The translations under genes and the position numbers were made by a program. The notes under the pieces are model-generated. The model was given only the letters and a program-made list of their open reading frames with translations. It made no database searches and was not told where the DNA came from. Shown here in pieces: positions 17,155-25,250 of a stretch of DNA of 64,000 bases; position 1 is the first letter of the stretch; every line of letters starts with the position of its first letter. The stretch spans positions 1 to 64,000 of the forward strand of contig JACJXV010000014.1 in the NCBI GenBank assembly GCA_020636445.1, read 5' to 3'. Source of the stretch: Lewinellaceae bacterium (GTDB taxonomy: Bacteria; Bacteroidota; Bacteroidia; Chitinophagales; Saprospiraceae).

Positions 17155-17211
17155 AAAAAAATAGCCCGAATTGATTCCTTGCTGGTAAAACATGCAAAAA
17201 AAATCCGGGCT
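17155..17211 (-). terminator. Terminator after short ORF B
   Basis: On the minus strand AGCCCGGATT (17211-17202) pairs with AATTCGGGCT (17172-17163, one G-U), followed by A and seven T (plus 17155-17161). A second hairpin, ACGGGTAG-TAA-CTACCCGT at 17213-17231, lies between the ORF stop and this terminator. Confidence 0.7.
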
Positions 17212-17244
17212 AACGGGTAGTAACTACCCGTGGCAGTTATCATT

Positions 17245-17340
17245 TCATCCAGCCCATAGGCCGTCGATAACCTGCCGGGGCGTATTATGGGTACAGGGAC
17301 CCACAATATCCACAATCAGGACATTGTAAACGTGTTTCAT
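17245..17340 (-). CDS. Short peptide ORF B (31 aa), VDI-x2-PC motif
   Basis: ATG at 17340; the first 16 residues are MKHVYNVLIVDIVGPC and the remainder is polar, ending in DGLWAG. The hydrophobic core and PC match ORF A, with synonymous third-position differences. Sense, length and position (350 bp downstream of the 507-aa helical-repeat gene) resemble peptide genes that follow RRNPP receptors in Firmicutes, but no such system is described for Bacteroidota as far as I know. The core is too short for a transmembrane or Sec signal. It is followed by two hairpins, the second a good terminator. Confidence 0.5.
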   Translation of the reverse strand: MKHVYNVLIVDIVGPCTHNTPRQVIDGLWAG

Positions 17341-17690
17341 AGTGTGTATAGTGTTAAATAGTGTTTCCGCTTTATCCAAAAAACATTCCCACGCCCTGTT
17401 TTGACTCCTAACTTTAAGCATTGCTCAATCAAACTGAGTCATTACACGTACCAGAACATACGGAGTGTTTTCTGAAAAGAAAATAAGACGCAACATCGCT
17501 TGGGATTCCCCAAACCGTTTCGGTCGATTGACAAAAACGGGCGCCTTCGGGTATGTAATTAATAGTCCTCTTGCCCCCGCCAATAAATAGTAGTGGGTGC
17601 TAATCACTGTAGGAAAGACAGGCACCCTAAGCCTGCCAATAATGCCAGCGCTTATTTGTACCTTCTGCGATAAAAGGGAAGAATCGGGGA
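17341..17690. other. Gap between helical-repeat gene and short ORF B
   Basis: No supported gene. A 66-codon minus-strand frame (17625-17425) has no recognisable features and is most likely chance. No terminator is obvious directly after the 507-aa gene, so read-through into short ORF B is possible. Confidence 0.45.
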
Positions 17691-19214
17691 TTATCCGGTC
17701 CGCTGTTGGTTTTGTACCAAAACCTCAACCACCATCCCCCATAAGGTGTCATATGGAATGATTTCCACCTCATACGTCTGGCTTTTCAAGTCGATTGGTG
17801 CTTCCTCCAGCCGGGAAACGTACTTTGCTGCTTTTCGTTCCACGGCAACCGGATGAAAGTTTCCAGCTGGGAGCTGCATAACCATTTTGATAAAGCAATT
17901 GGACCGGAAAGTAGCGTCCTTGGTCAGGTAACGGGAGCAATACTTCTCCAGAGCATCAATCCTGTCGATCACTTTGGACGTTTTCCCCTGTGATATCCAG
18001 TGCAATAACTGGGCTATCAAAATGGGAATATTCATCCCCCTCCGGTCTTTAGAAAAAATCGGGGTTTCGTTCATGAATTTACCCAGGCGGAACTGCACCG
18101 CATCGTCCTCCTGAATATCTTCCAGATAACCAGCAACTTGCAAAAAGCTTAGGTAGGCTTTAAAAATTTGCCAGATTTCCTGGTTGGCTGCCGGCAAAAA
18201 AGAAAATCGCCGGTGCTGGGTAACAATATTATAGACCGAGTAAGCTTCCAGGTAATTCTCGGTATGCATCGCCAAAATGAATAATAGCTCCTGCGCTTTA
18301 AACCAGTTAAACGACCCTTCCTCCAGGTTGTTAAGCACATCCACAGCTACTCGCTGCCCTGCTGCATAATCACGCAACATGGTATACGAAATCAGTTGCT
18401 GATAATAGAGTACCTGAAGAGGAACGATTGCCTCATAAGGCTTACCCTTGAAGTATTTCAAATAGCGCTTACTCGCTGCAATAGCCTGTTCTTGCTCTGT
18501 AACAGTGAGATAGCCATTCAATTCAATGAGCATGGCACATAAGGGCAAACGGTAAGATTCCGGGTATTTTTCCAACAACGGCAGAAGCTGTTCGGAAGCC
18601 GCCAAAGCTTGCTGTTTACTCAGTGTATCGTCAGCCCGGCTATTCACGAAATTAAGCACCAGATCAGCGTAAAGTTCTTCTGCCAGGTTCTCTGCCCCAT
18701 AGATGGAAAAGTAGTATCTATATTGCTCATTAAACTCTTCAAAGAGCTTCGGGTTTCCTTCTTTAGTTGCGTAATGCAGACGCAAATTCCGTAGAACCTC
18801 CACCGTTATTTCAGTAAATTCAAATTTTGTTGAGTACCGTAGTACGCGTTTGCACAAGTACAAACCAATCTCCAGAGCATTTTTGCCTAAGAGGATTTTG
18901 GCTGCAGCCCAGAGGGTGTGCACTTCATAATAAGCCCGTTGTCGGTCGTTGAAATCTTGTAAGTCGAGGAAAAATGTAGACCGAAGCAGGAGATGCATCA
19001 TCTCCCGTTTAAGCCGCTGATAGCGCGCATCAGATGGTTCGACCTCCAGCAATACTGCAGCAGCGTCACTATCGGTAGTATATGTTCGATTGATTAATCC
19101 TTCATAAAACTGTTGCAGCGGAAGGTTACCCGCATACCCAACTTCTAGGAACTCTTTTGCCTTGCTTTGCCCCTGCTGAATAACCAAGGCTAATTCATTT
19201 AATGCTCGTATCAT
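17691..19214 (-). CDS. Helical-repeat (TPR-like) protein, unknown function
   Basis: 507 aa, almost entirely alpha-helical by composition, with no signal peptide or membrane segment, so probably cytoplasmic. Segments such as RAYYEVHTLWAAAKILLGKNALEIGLYLCKRVLRYS, QQALAASEQLLPLLEKYPESYRLPLCAML and FKAQELLFILAMHTENYLEAYSVYNIV have the paired-helix spacing of degenerate TPRs. The N-terminus (MIRALNELALVIQQGQSKAKEF) is helical but not a clear HTH. I know of no assigned function. Divergent from a LytTR regulator, with a dyad in the shared upstream region, and followed on the same strand by two short related peptide ORFs. TPR folds bind short peptides in RRNPP regulators; that parallel is inference. 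Confidence 0.9.
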   Translation of the reverse strand: MIRALNELALVIQQGQSKAKEFLEVGYAGNLPLQQFYEGLINRTYTTDSDAAAVLLEVEPSDARYQRLKREMMHLLLRSTFFLDLQDFNDRQRAYYEVHTLWAAAKILLGKNALEIGLYLCKRVLRYSTKFEFTEITVEVLRNLRLHYATKEGNPKLFEEFNEQYRYYFSIYGAENLAEELYADLVLNFVNSRADDTLSKQQALAASEQLLPLLEKYPESYRLPLCAMLIELNGYLTVTEQEQAIAASKRYLKYFKGKPYEAIVPLQVLYYQQLISYTMLRDYAAGQRVAVDVLNNLEEGSFNWFKAQELLFILAMHTENYLEAYSVYNIVTQHRRFSFLPAANQEIWQIFKAYLSFLQVAGYLEDIQEDDAVQFRLGKFMNETPIFSKDRRGMNIPILIAQLLHWISQGKTSKVIDRIDALEKYCSRYLTKDATFRSNCFIKMVMQLPAGNFHPVAVERKAAKYVSRLEEAPIDLKSQTYEVEIIPYDTLWGMVVEVLVQNQQRTG

Positions 19215-19624
19215 GATTTGTTATTAGGTCGTTGCGCATTACATACGGTCTAGAAATAGCATGAATTCCGCAATCATTTTATCTCCTGAAAGATAAAAAA
19301 CTATGCGGATGTCAACGCTATCAATACTTTTCTGGGAGTAATACAAGTTCGCCTGAGGGGAAATGTTGGCGTGGGTAGGGAGAACCGCTCTAAACTTCCT
19401 TTATTACTTAATGCTGTACGCCAGTAAAAATAACATTTATTCGGCTTTCGTCCAAATTTTATTAAAATATAAAATAAAAAACATGTGTTTAGCCGAATTT
19501 ATTATTGTTTTTCATAATGTGACAACCAGCGAATAAGCATTCTGTATTCGTAAAATCATTGATAATGAGCGGGAAATGATCTGCAAATCAAGTATACTTG
19601 TTTTTATAAAAAATTTCTTTCCTG
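19215..19624. promoter_or_regulatory. Divergent intergenic region with nested dyads
   Basis: A 41-bp nested dyad at 19268-19308: CCGCA, 4 nt, TTTTATCT, 6 nt, AGATAAAA, 5 nt, TGCGG. It lies 54 bp upstream of the helical-repeat gene. A second, wide inverted repeat ATTCGGCT/AGCCGAAT occurs at 19439-19446 and 19491-19498, on the side of the LytTR gene. Either could be an operator or a leader-RNA structure; no clear TAnnTTTG box was seen. Confidence 0.45.
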
Positions 19625-20386
19625 ATGAAGCAAATATTGCTGATCGAAGATGAACCACCGGCAGCACACCGTTTGCAGCACTTGCTGAATGCACACCGAC
19701 CAGGCTGGGTAGTTTTGGCGGTGATCGATTCGGTGGAAAAAGCAGTGTTATGGCTGCAGGAAAATCCTGCTCCCGACTTGGTGTTTCTCGATATCCAATT
19801 GGCCGATGGGCTTAGTTTTGAGATTTTTGCCCAAACTCCGATTACCGCTCCCATTATTTTCACCACTGCTTACGATGAATACACCCTGGAAGCTTTTCGG
19901 GTGAATAGTATAGATTACCTGCTCAAACCTATTGAAAACGAAGAGCTTCTGCGAGCGCTTAATAAATTCGATCACTTCTTCGACCAGCCCAGATTACCGG
20001 ATGCAGCCCTTATGCAAACCCTTCTCCGGCAACTCACTGAGCCTTCCTACAAGGAGCGGTTCCTGGTACGTACCGGCCAAACGCTAATGTATCTGAATGC
20101 CAACACAATCCGCTTCTTTTTTACGGATAGCGGATTAACTTTCGCCCGAACAGAAGACAACCGTAAATGTCATATCGAGCAGTCTCTTGAGCAATTAGAA
20201 CAAGTGCTTCATCCCCGGCATTTTTTCCGGATTAATCGCCAAGTAATTATCCATCTGGAGGCTATCCAAAAAATCCATGCCTACTTTAATGGCCGCCTGA
20301 AATTGGAATTAATGCCAAATCCTGATTTTGAAGTAATCTTAAGTCGGGAACGAGTGCCTGATTTTCGCCGCTGGCTGGATAGTTAA
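19625..20386 (+). CDS. LytR/AlgR-type response regulator (REC-LytTR)
   Basis: 253 aa. Residues about 1-120 are a receiver domain: acidic pocket EDEPP, phospho-acceptor Asp in LVFLDIQLADG, Thr/Ser in IIFTTAYDEY, Lys in DYLLKPI. Residues about 150-253 are the LytTR DNA-binding domain (RFLVRTGQTLMYLNANTIRFFF, HFFRINRQVIIHLEAI, LSRERVPDFRRWLDS). Such proteins usually pair with a LytS-type kinase; the only one here is at 25251-26312, 5 kb away on the opposite strand, so the pair is possible but not shown. Divergent from the helical-repeat gene, 410 bp apart. Confidence 0.95.
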   Translation: MKQILLIEDEPPAAHRLQHLLNAHRPGWVVLAVIDSVEKAVLWLQENPAPDLVFLDIQLADGLSFEIFAQTPITAPIIFTTAYDEYTLEAFRVNSIDYLLKPIENEELLRALNKFDHFFDQPRLPDAALMQTLLRQLTEPSYKERFLVRTGQTLMYLNANTIRFFFTDSGLTFARTEDNRKCHIEQSLEQLEQVLHPRHFFRINRQVIIHLEAIQKIHAYFNGRLKLELMPNPDFEVILSRERVPDFRRWLDS

Positions 20387-20507
20387 TGTGCCAAGGGGGG
20401 ATAATCTTACTCCTTTTTGAAATATTTTCGACGCTATCCTGCTAAAGACTTGCATCTTTACACAAATTTGGCAATTTTTGCCAATAGTAATCCCAAAACG
20501 AGCCCCT

Positions 20508-20651
20508 ATGAGCCGACACTCCCCAAACAGTGCAAAAGCACTTCCTTTCGACATTGTACTAGCCTTCGTCGTTTTCCTGATCTGTATCCTCTATTCCTTG
20601 GTGGGCGATCACCAGGGAGTCATTCCTAACCTTGCAGGGCTGGGTTGGTAA
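20508..20651 (+). CDS. Small membrane peptide, 47 aa
   Basis: ATG at 20508. An N-terminal basic stretch (MSRHSPNSAKA) is followed by one hydrophobic helix (FDIVLAFVVFLICILYSLVG) and a conserved-looking tail GVIPNLAGLGW before the stop. One helix with a short cytoplasmic start fits a single-pass inner-membrane peptide. A dyad TTGGCAA-TTT-TTGCCAA at 20468-20484 lies 23 bp upstream, and a hairpin at 20685-20717 follows. I do not recognise the family. Chance cannot be excluded at this length. Confidence 0.5.
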   Translation: MSRHSPNSAKALPFDIVLAFVVFLICILYSLVGDHQGVIPNLAGLGW

Positions 20652-20684
20652 ATCTGCAACGGGGAGTGGTTTGTTAAACAGGCA

Positions 20685-20717
20685 AATGGCTACCCTTCGC
20701 ACCGAAGTATAGCCATT
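20685..20717 (+). terminator. Hairpin after the small membrane peptide
   Basis: AATGGCTA (20685-20692) and TTCG (20696-20699) pair with CGAA and TAGCCATT (20703-20717) in an interrupted stem. There is no long T tract, so termination is uncertain. The remaining bases to 20914 show nothing else. Confidence 0.35.
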
Positions 20718-20914
20718 AAACCCTTTGGGTCAGGTGATTTCTACAATTGCTTATTTCCAGGGGATGTTCGCCATCTGGTATGCCCACTCCCCAGGTTTAG
20801 CAAGCTGTATAACAGATACGATAACACCCTTCAGGACAGTATTCACTGGTTGTGGCCCGTCGGGTAAGGTATCAGCGAAAAGATGTCTTACCTAAATGTT
20901 CAAACTTGACCGCC

Positions 20915-23008
20915 CTAGTGGACAATGATTCTTGACCGCTGGCGTGGACCATCAATTTCGCCTTCAATCGCAACTTTACTCTTACTGGTAAGGTTTATCC
21001 CTGATGCTGATTCGTAAATCTCCTGATACTTCCGGTGCAGGGAATCGGGTAACTTTTTACCATCCAGCTTGAGATAGCGATCCGTTAATTCAAAACGGTA
21101 AGGAGTCCCGGGGCTGACTAACTCATCCTGAAGAAGCTGGCGTTCCAATCTACTTTGCGCATTACCGCCCATACCCGGGAAGTTTTCGCCTGACCAGACC
21201 TCTACGCGTGGGGCCAATTGCCCCCGAATTCCCCAAAGATCACGCGACCCACGTTCGAGATCGCGAGCCTGGCGTTCCATATCACGAGCCTGATGCTCGG
21301 TGTTACGTAGCCGCTCTTCAAGTTCTTCGCGGAAGTTCTCTCCCATGCCTTTGAAATGGAACCGCATTGAATCCATCTGGATTCGCAATCCTTCCATGCC
21401 TTCGGGATTCCATCGGAAAGCACTATCGCCCATTTCAAAAGCAAAGCCTTGCCCCTCTTCCCCTGGAATAAACCGGAATCCAGGCATTCCTTTTAAATCA
21501 AACGCCTCTCCGTCTTCTCCTTGCCATGAGAAGCCACGCATCCGCGGCATGATGATCTGCTCCCGGTCACGAATCACCACTCGTTGACTGCCTTCACCAT
21601 CGCGCTCAATGATGATCACTTCTCCGTTGCTTCTGGGAGCAGGCGGCGGTGGGGGTGGCGGTGGCACTCCCGGAGCCCGAGGCGCAGGAGGAGCCATAGG
21701 TGCAGGAGGAGGAGGCGGTGGAGGCGGTACATTTTTAATCATCTCCTCAACTTCGGCTTCGTACTTACTATACTCTTCCGGAGGAATCACTTTACCATCT
21801 ACCCGCAGGTAGTCAATTTTACCTTCCCGGATTTTTACCCGGATTTCTCGTCCGTTTTTATCTGAATTAACGGTTACGTTAAAAGGAGGCAGCGTGTCTG
21901 CCTGTATCCCTGGTTCAGGGACATTGTTAACCCAGGTGCTGGTTCCCCCCGCAGGTTCATTGGCCTGCATGGGGTCTACCCGCAGTGCTACCAATCCCAT
22001 CACACACAGGATAACGCAGGTTACTGTTGTCTTTTCCATAATGTTCGTTGAGTTTTGTGGTTGTTGCAAAATCCGTTTTACCCGGATCAGCAGGTTGGGA
22101 CGCCGATGAACGGCAGCCATAGCGAATGCCGGACGCCCCTGTTGTTGAAATTCCTGAATGCGAACCAACGTACGCACATAGGTAAGCGCATCCTCTCCAC
22201 CATGGAGTAGTGCAAGATCGTCGCAGGCATGTTCCCGCTCCCGACGAATAATCGCCGACACCCACCAGACTACCGGGTTGAAGAAAAAAAGCACCTCAAC
22301 AACCGATTGTAAAATGTTATGCAGGTAATCATGCCGGCGAATATGCGCCAGTTCATGGGCCAATACGGCGGCAAGTTGTGGCGGACTCAGCTGCGTAACC
22401 AATGCTAAAGGCAAAAGGATCACCGGTTGCCAAAACCCTATGGTTAAGGGCCCGGCAGCCCTCCCTGAAAGGCGTACGGATACCGAACGCGACAACCCCA
22501 TTCGGGTAGCCAGCTCCTCAACCTGCCTTACCAACTGTGGTGAAGCCGGCTGAACCTGTGCATGACGCAAATGTTGCACATAGGCTAAGGCCCCCAGCAT
22601 GCGCAGGGTGAGTATACACACCCCAAGCAACCAGCCGGTTACAATCAGTGGCAGGTTTTGTTCGAAATACCGGTATAGCCAGGTTAGCCAACTGTGGGTT
22701 GACTCAGGATGAATCAACCCCGTTGCCCAATCCTGAGCTGTCATTAGTTGCCCACCAAGGGAATACGTTACCGCCTCTTCATCCAGGGGTTGGTAGACGT
22801 AGCCAAAAGTAAAAATCGCCCCTATCAACAGGAATACCAGGGCACCCATTGCCGCCCAATACCGCCAAAAGGCGGGTTTTCGTTGCCAGTAAAGCAATAA
22901 CAAACCCAAAAGCAAGGCTACGGCCGCTGCCTGCCAAAGGGAATGTACTACCGTCCAGCCCAAGGCATGAATAACTGGTTCAGAGGTAAGGCGATCTATA
23001 AATTCCAT
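20915..23008 (-). CDS. M56 (BlaR1-type) peptidase with Pro-rich segment
   Basis: 697 aa from the ATG at 23008 (MEFIDRL); a longer frame to 23050 is open. The membrane part has helices near 25-45, 53-70 and 115-135 and the zinc motif HELAH (about 218-222) followed by RRHDYLHN. A last helix (VTCVILCVMGLVALRV) precedes a large exported part: a low-complexity run of two Pro blocks near 430-470, then a Met/Gly/Glu-rich segment with repeated QARD-ERQARDLERG and no recognised fold. The M56 domain in BlaR1 cuts the BlaI repressor or an adaptor. It is 101 bp downstream of a BlaI gene on the same strand. Unlike the first M56 protein of this window it has no TonB_C or T9SS domain. Confidence 0.9.
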   Translation of the reverse strand: MEFIDRLTSEPVIHALGWTVVHSLWQAAAVALLLGLLLLYWQRKPAFWRYWAAMGALVFLLIGAIFTFGYVYQPLDEEAVTYSLGGQLMTAQDWATGLIHPESTHSWLTWLYRYFEQNLPLIVTGWLLGVCILTLRMLGALAYVQHLRHAQVQPASPQLVRQVEELATRMGLSRSVSVRLSGRAAGPLTIGFWQPVILLPLALVTQLSPPQLAAVLAHELAHIRRHDYLHNILQSVVEVLFFFNPVVWWVSAIIRREREHACDDLALLHGGEDALTYVRTLVRIQEFQQQGRPAFAMAAVHRRPNLLIRVKRILQQPQNSTNIMEKTTVTCVILCVMGLVALRVDPMQANEPAGGTSTWVNNVPEPGIQADTLPPFNVTVNSDKNGREIRVKIREGKIDYLRVDGKVIPPEEYSKYEAEVEEMIKNVPPPPPPPPAPMAPPAPRAPGVPPPPPPPPAPRSNGEVIIIERDGEGSQRVVIRDREQIIMPRMRGFSWQGEDGEAFDLKGMPGFRFIPGEEGQGFAFEMGDSAFRWNPEGMEGLRIQMDSMRFHFKGMGENFREELEERLRNTEHQARDMERQARDLERGSRDLWGIRGQLAPRVEVWSGENFPGMGGNAQSRLERQLLQDELVSPGTPYRFELTDRYLKLDGKKLPDSLHRKYQEIYESASGINLTSKSKVAIEGEIDGPRQRSRIIVH

Positions 23009-23109
23009 AGTAAAAAGGATTCGATGTTGATCATTCATTACTCGCGGCACCCTAAAGAGGGGGCCAACCTAAGAGGAGGTTGCACTTAACCTCCGAAAAA
23101 TGACAAGGG

Positions 23110-23508
23110 TTACTTTGTTGGGCCCTGACTATCACGCTCCAGGCGTTCAATCAGGTCCTTGATTTTCTCCAATTCGGTTGGGGATGCCTGATGATTACCC
23201 AGCGCTTGCATCACCAACTGACTCGCCGACCCCCTGAATATCGTGTCCACAAAGCGGGAAAGAAACTGATGCTGGGTATCCGCTTCACTGACCACTGCTT
23301 CGTAAATGTGTACCCGCTGCGTAGTATCCCGGCGCAATAAGCCCTTATCAGCCATGATTTGCATCAACTTCAACGTGGTTGTGTAGCCCACCTCCCGCCG
23401 ATCGCTCAGCGCTTCGTGAACAGTGCGAACAGAAGTCGGCCCCTGTACCCACAATACCTGTAGAATCTCCATCTCCGCCTCAGTAGGCTGGGGTAGGTTT
23501 TGTGCCAT
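23110..23508 (-). CDS. BlaI/MecI/CopY family repressor
   Basis: 132 aa. Winged helix: TEAEMEILQVLWVQGPTSVRTVHEALSDRREVGYTTTLKLMQIMADKGLLRRDTTQRVHIYEAVVS; then a helical dimerisation tail (QHQFLSRFVDTIFRGSASQLVMQAL). First gene of a two-gene unit with the M56 peptidase. Three operator-like repeats lie upstream, unlike those of the other BlaI in this window, so the two repressors should not cross-regulate. Confidence 0.95.
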   Translation of the reverse strand: MAQNLPQPTEAEMEILQVLWVQGPTSVRTVHEALSDRREVGYTTTLKLMQIMADKGLLRRDTTQRVHIYEAVVSEADTQHQFLSRFVDTIFRGSASQLVMQALGNHQASPTELEKIKDLIERLERDSQGPTK

Positions 23509-23527
23509 TACTCGTCTGTTTTTATCT

Positions 23528-23600
23528 TACGAACCATTTCGTACTACAAGTATATACGAATCCTTTCGTAAATGCAAATTTATCTACGAAGAACATCGTA
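23528..23600 (-). promoter_or_regulatory. Three BlaI operators (TACGAA-N4-TTCGTA)
   Basis: 16-bp inverted repeats at 23528-23543 (spacer CCAT), 23555-23570 (TCCT) and 23585-23600 (GAAC, one arm mismatch). The starts are 27 and 30 bp apart. They lie 20-92 bp before the BlaI ATG and bracket a -7 box. Confidence 0.75.
23575..23582 (-). promoter_or_regulatory. -7 box of the second BlaI-M56 operon
   Basis: On the minus strand TAAATTTG matches TAnnTTTG. It sits between operators two and three, so both would interfere with polymerase. No TTG is visible at the -33 distance. The leader would be about 60 nt and contains the third operator. Confidence 0.5.
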
Positions 23601-23776
23601 TAATGAAGTAAAAAAATCAATTTTTCCTGTAATTAAAGGCCGATAAACTTGCCTTTACCGATGATAATCAATAACTTAACCCAAAATCGCAAACGCCGAA
23701 AAAAACGGTATTTTTTCGCTCGAAATAATTAGCAGCGTCCCGAGGCGGTCCGCCATCACCCCCAAAATGCAGATCT

Positions 23777-24667
23777 ATGAAACTTCAACACGTTATTTTC
23801 AGTGCAGCAATATTTTTGTTGTGCGGATGCAGGCCAGCTGAAAAATCCAATAACCAGACGGCCAGCATAGAAACACCCACCGAACAGGAGGCTATGCCCG
23901 CCTTACCATGCCCCCCTGGCGGCGTTGTCCTGCCTGAGAATATCCATTTTTCTCACCACGATCAACTATTCACTTGTATCTCCCGGGACTCACTGGACCC
24001 TCAAAAACACCACTTAGAAATCTGGGATGCTACTATTTGTAAGCTGGTTAGCAAGCAGGAACTCCCGGCCAACGCCAATGCTGATTACCAGCTGGCTGCC
24101 ATCAATTATAACCGGGTTAGTAACATGATCGCGATCAGTGGTGCCCAAAAAGTTTGGGTATACAACCTCGCCGAGAAAGCGTTAACCGGCCCCTTTACAC
24201 CTGTTTTTGCCCAGCAGCGCCCAGGACTAGATGCGCAGTCCGGAAATATAGAACGCCTGGAACTTTGGGAATACTGCCTGCTAGGCTATGCTACCGATTT
24301 TGGTGCATTCGCTTTTGATCTGGAATCGGTAACTCCTCAACCCATCTTACCCGTTGCTGAGTATTCGGAGGGGCAAACGGGCTTTCACTCGCTTTTTATG
24401 ATTCCAAGCAATGGGTACGTTCAGGCAATTATTCCTGGCTATGATCCACAGTCTGCTCAGTTTAGCTTGCGCCCGCTCTTCCCAAAACCACGCACCCTGG
24501 AAATGCCCACCGGTAAAGGTAACCCGATGGCTGACCGATATTTCGTACTGGCACAAAACAAACCCGCATTGGCAATCGACCTGAAGGAGGGCCAACTGGT
24601 TAACCTTCCACCTCAGGTAGCTTCAATGAATAGCCCGGACATCCGTAAATGGTTGCAACAGGAATGA
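23777..24667 (+). CDS. Lipoprotein, beta-propeller-like, unknown
   Basis: 296 aa. A lipoprotein signal ends in LLCGC (Cys18), followed by a disordered linker rich in Thr/Glu. The mature part has recurring beta blades with motifs such as LEIWDATICKLVS, KVWVYNLAEKALTGPF and FAFDLESVTPQPILPV that recall WD40/YVTN-like propellers, but no repeat is clear enough to name. Monocistronic, 268 bp from the divergent BlaI gene. Function unknown. Confidence 0.75.
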   Translation: MKLQHVIFSAAIFLLCGCRPAEKSNNQTASIETPTEQEAMPALPCPPGGVVLPENIHFSHHDQLFTCISRDSLDPQKHHLEIWDATICKLVSKQELPANANADYQLAAINYNRVSNMIAISGAQKVWVYNLAEKALTGPFTPVFAQQRPGLDAQSGNIERLELWEYCLLGYATDFGAFAFDLESVTPQPILPVAEYSEGQTGFHSLFMIPSNGYVQAIIPGYDPQSAQFSLRPLFPKPRTLEMPTGKGNPMADRYFVLAQNKPALAIDLKEGQLVNLPPQVASMNSPDIRKWLQQE

Positions 24668-24695
24668 GTCGATCCAGGTCTGGACAAATTAATAG

Positions 24696-25136
24696 TTATT
24701 GTTTTCCCCAGGATTTAAGGGTCAATACAATTTGCTGCCGATTACTGATAAAAGGAAAAACGGCCTCCTGAAAACGCGGGCCACGCCATTTCGCGCGGGC
24801 GTTATTGGAAAAAGCATAAGGCTCACTGGGAATACCTAATGTATTCGTATCCAGGCGGCCATTATTATTAATATCGTGATATACCGCAGCTGCGTATTGG
24901 CCAAAGGGTAAATTGGGTACAACTATTTGATAAGGCCCTAATCGTTTTACCGGCTGCACCCCACCCCAGGCATCGGCATTATCCTGCATAAACAAATCCG
25001 CCTGATTGTACAAGGCTAACCGAATAGCTCCCTCCTCTCGTTCAATATTTCGCACATCAATGACTAAGTCGCCCGTTTCAACTCCCGGCGCCATCCAACT
25101 TCCCAAACACAGCAATCCAATAACCCAAACGCCCAT
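24696..25136 (-). CDS. DUF2141 family exported protein
   Basis: 146 aa. A signal peptide (VWVIGLLCLGSWMAPG) is followed by the DUF2141 fold: GDLVIDVRNIEREEGAIRLALYNQADLF, then the family's hallmark YAAAVYHDINNNGRLDTNTLGIPSEPYAFSNNARA, where DINNNGRLD looks like a calcium-binding loop. Periplasmic or surface-located, role unknown. It follows the histidine kinase gene by 114 bp on the same strand, so the two may be co-transcribed. Confidence 0.87.
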   Translation of the reverse strand: MGVWVIGLLCLGSWMAPGVETGDLVIDVRNIEREEGAIRLALYNQADLFMQDNADAWGGVQPVKRLGPYQIVVPNLPFGQYAAAVYHDINNNGRLDTNTLGIPSEPYAFSNNARAKWRGPRFQEAVFPFISNRQQIVLTLKSWGKQ

Positions 25137-25250
25137 TTTTTTCGTTTTTCTCTAAAACGCGCAAGCGGGAAAATTGTTATCAGCCCAGCAGACAGCAAAA
25201 CCTTCCGCCTGGGTAAAACCCAAAAAGACCAGCAATTGAAAAAGGAGGAA

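Noticed and set aside
17112..17315. 67-codon minus-strand frame overlapping short ORF B
   Set aside because: It runs through both hairpins and the terminator T tract and is in a different frame from the conserved core.
17425..17625. 66-codon minus-strand frame between the helical-repeat gene and short ORF B
   Set aside because: No motif, leader or conservation visible; probably chance.
21584..21865. Gly- and Arg-rich plus-strand frames
   Set aside because: Complement of the Pro-rich segment of the M56 peptidase.
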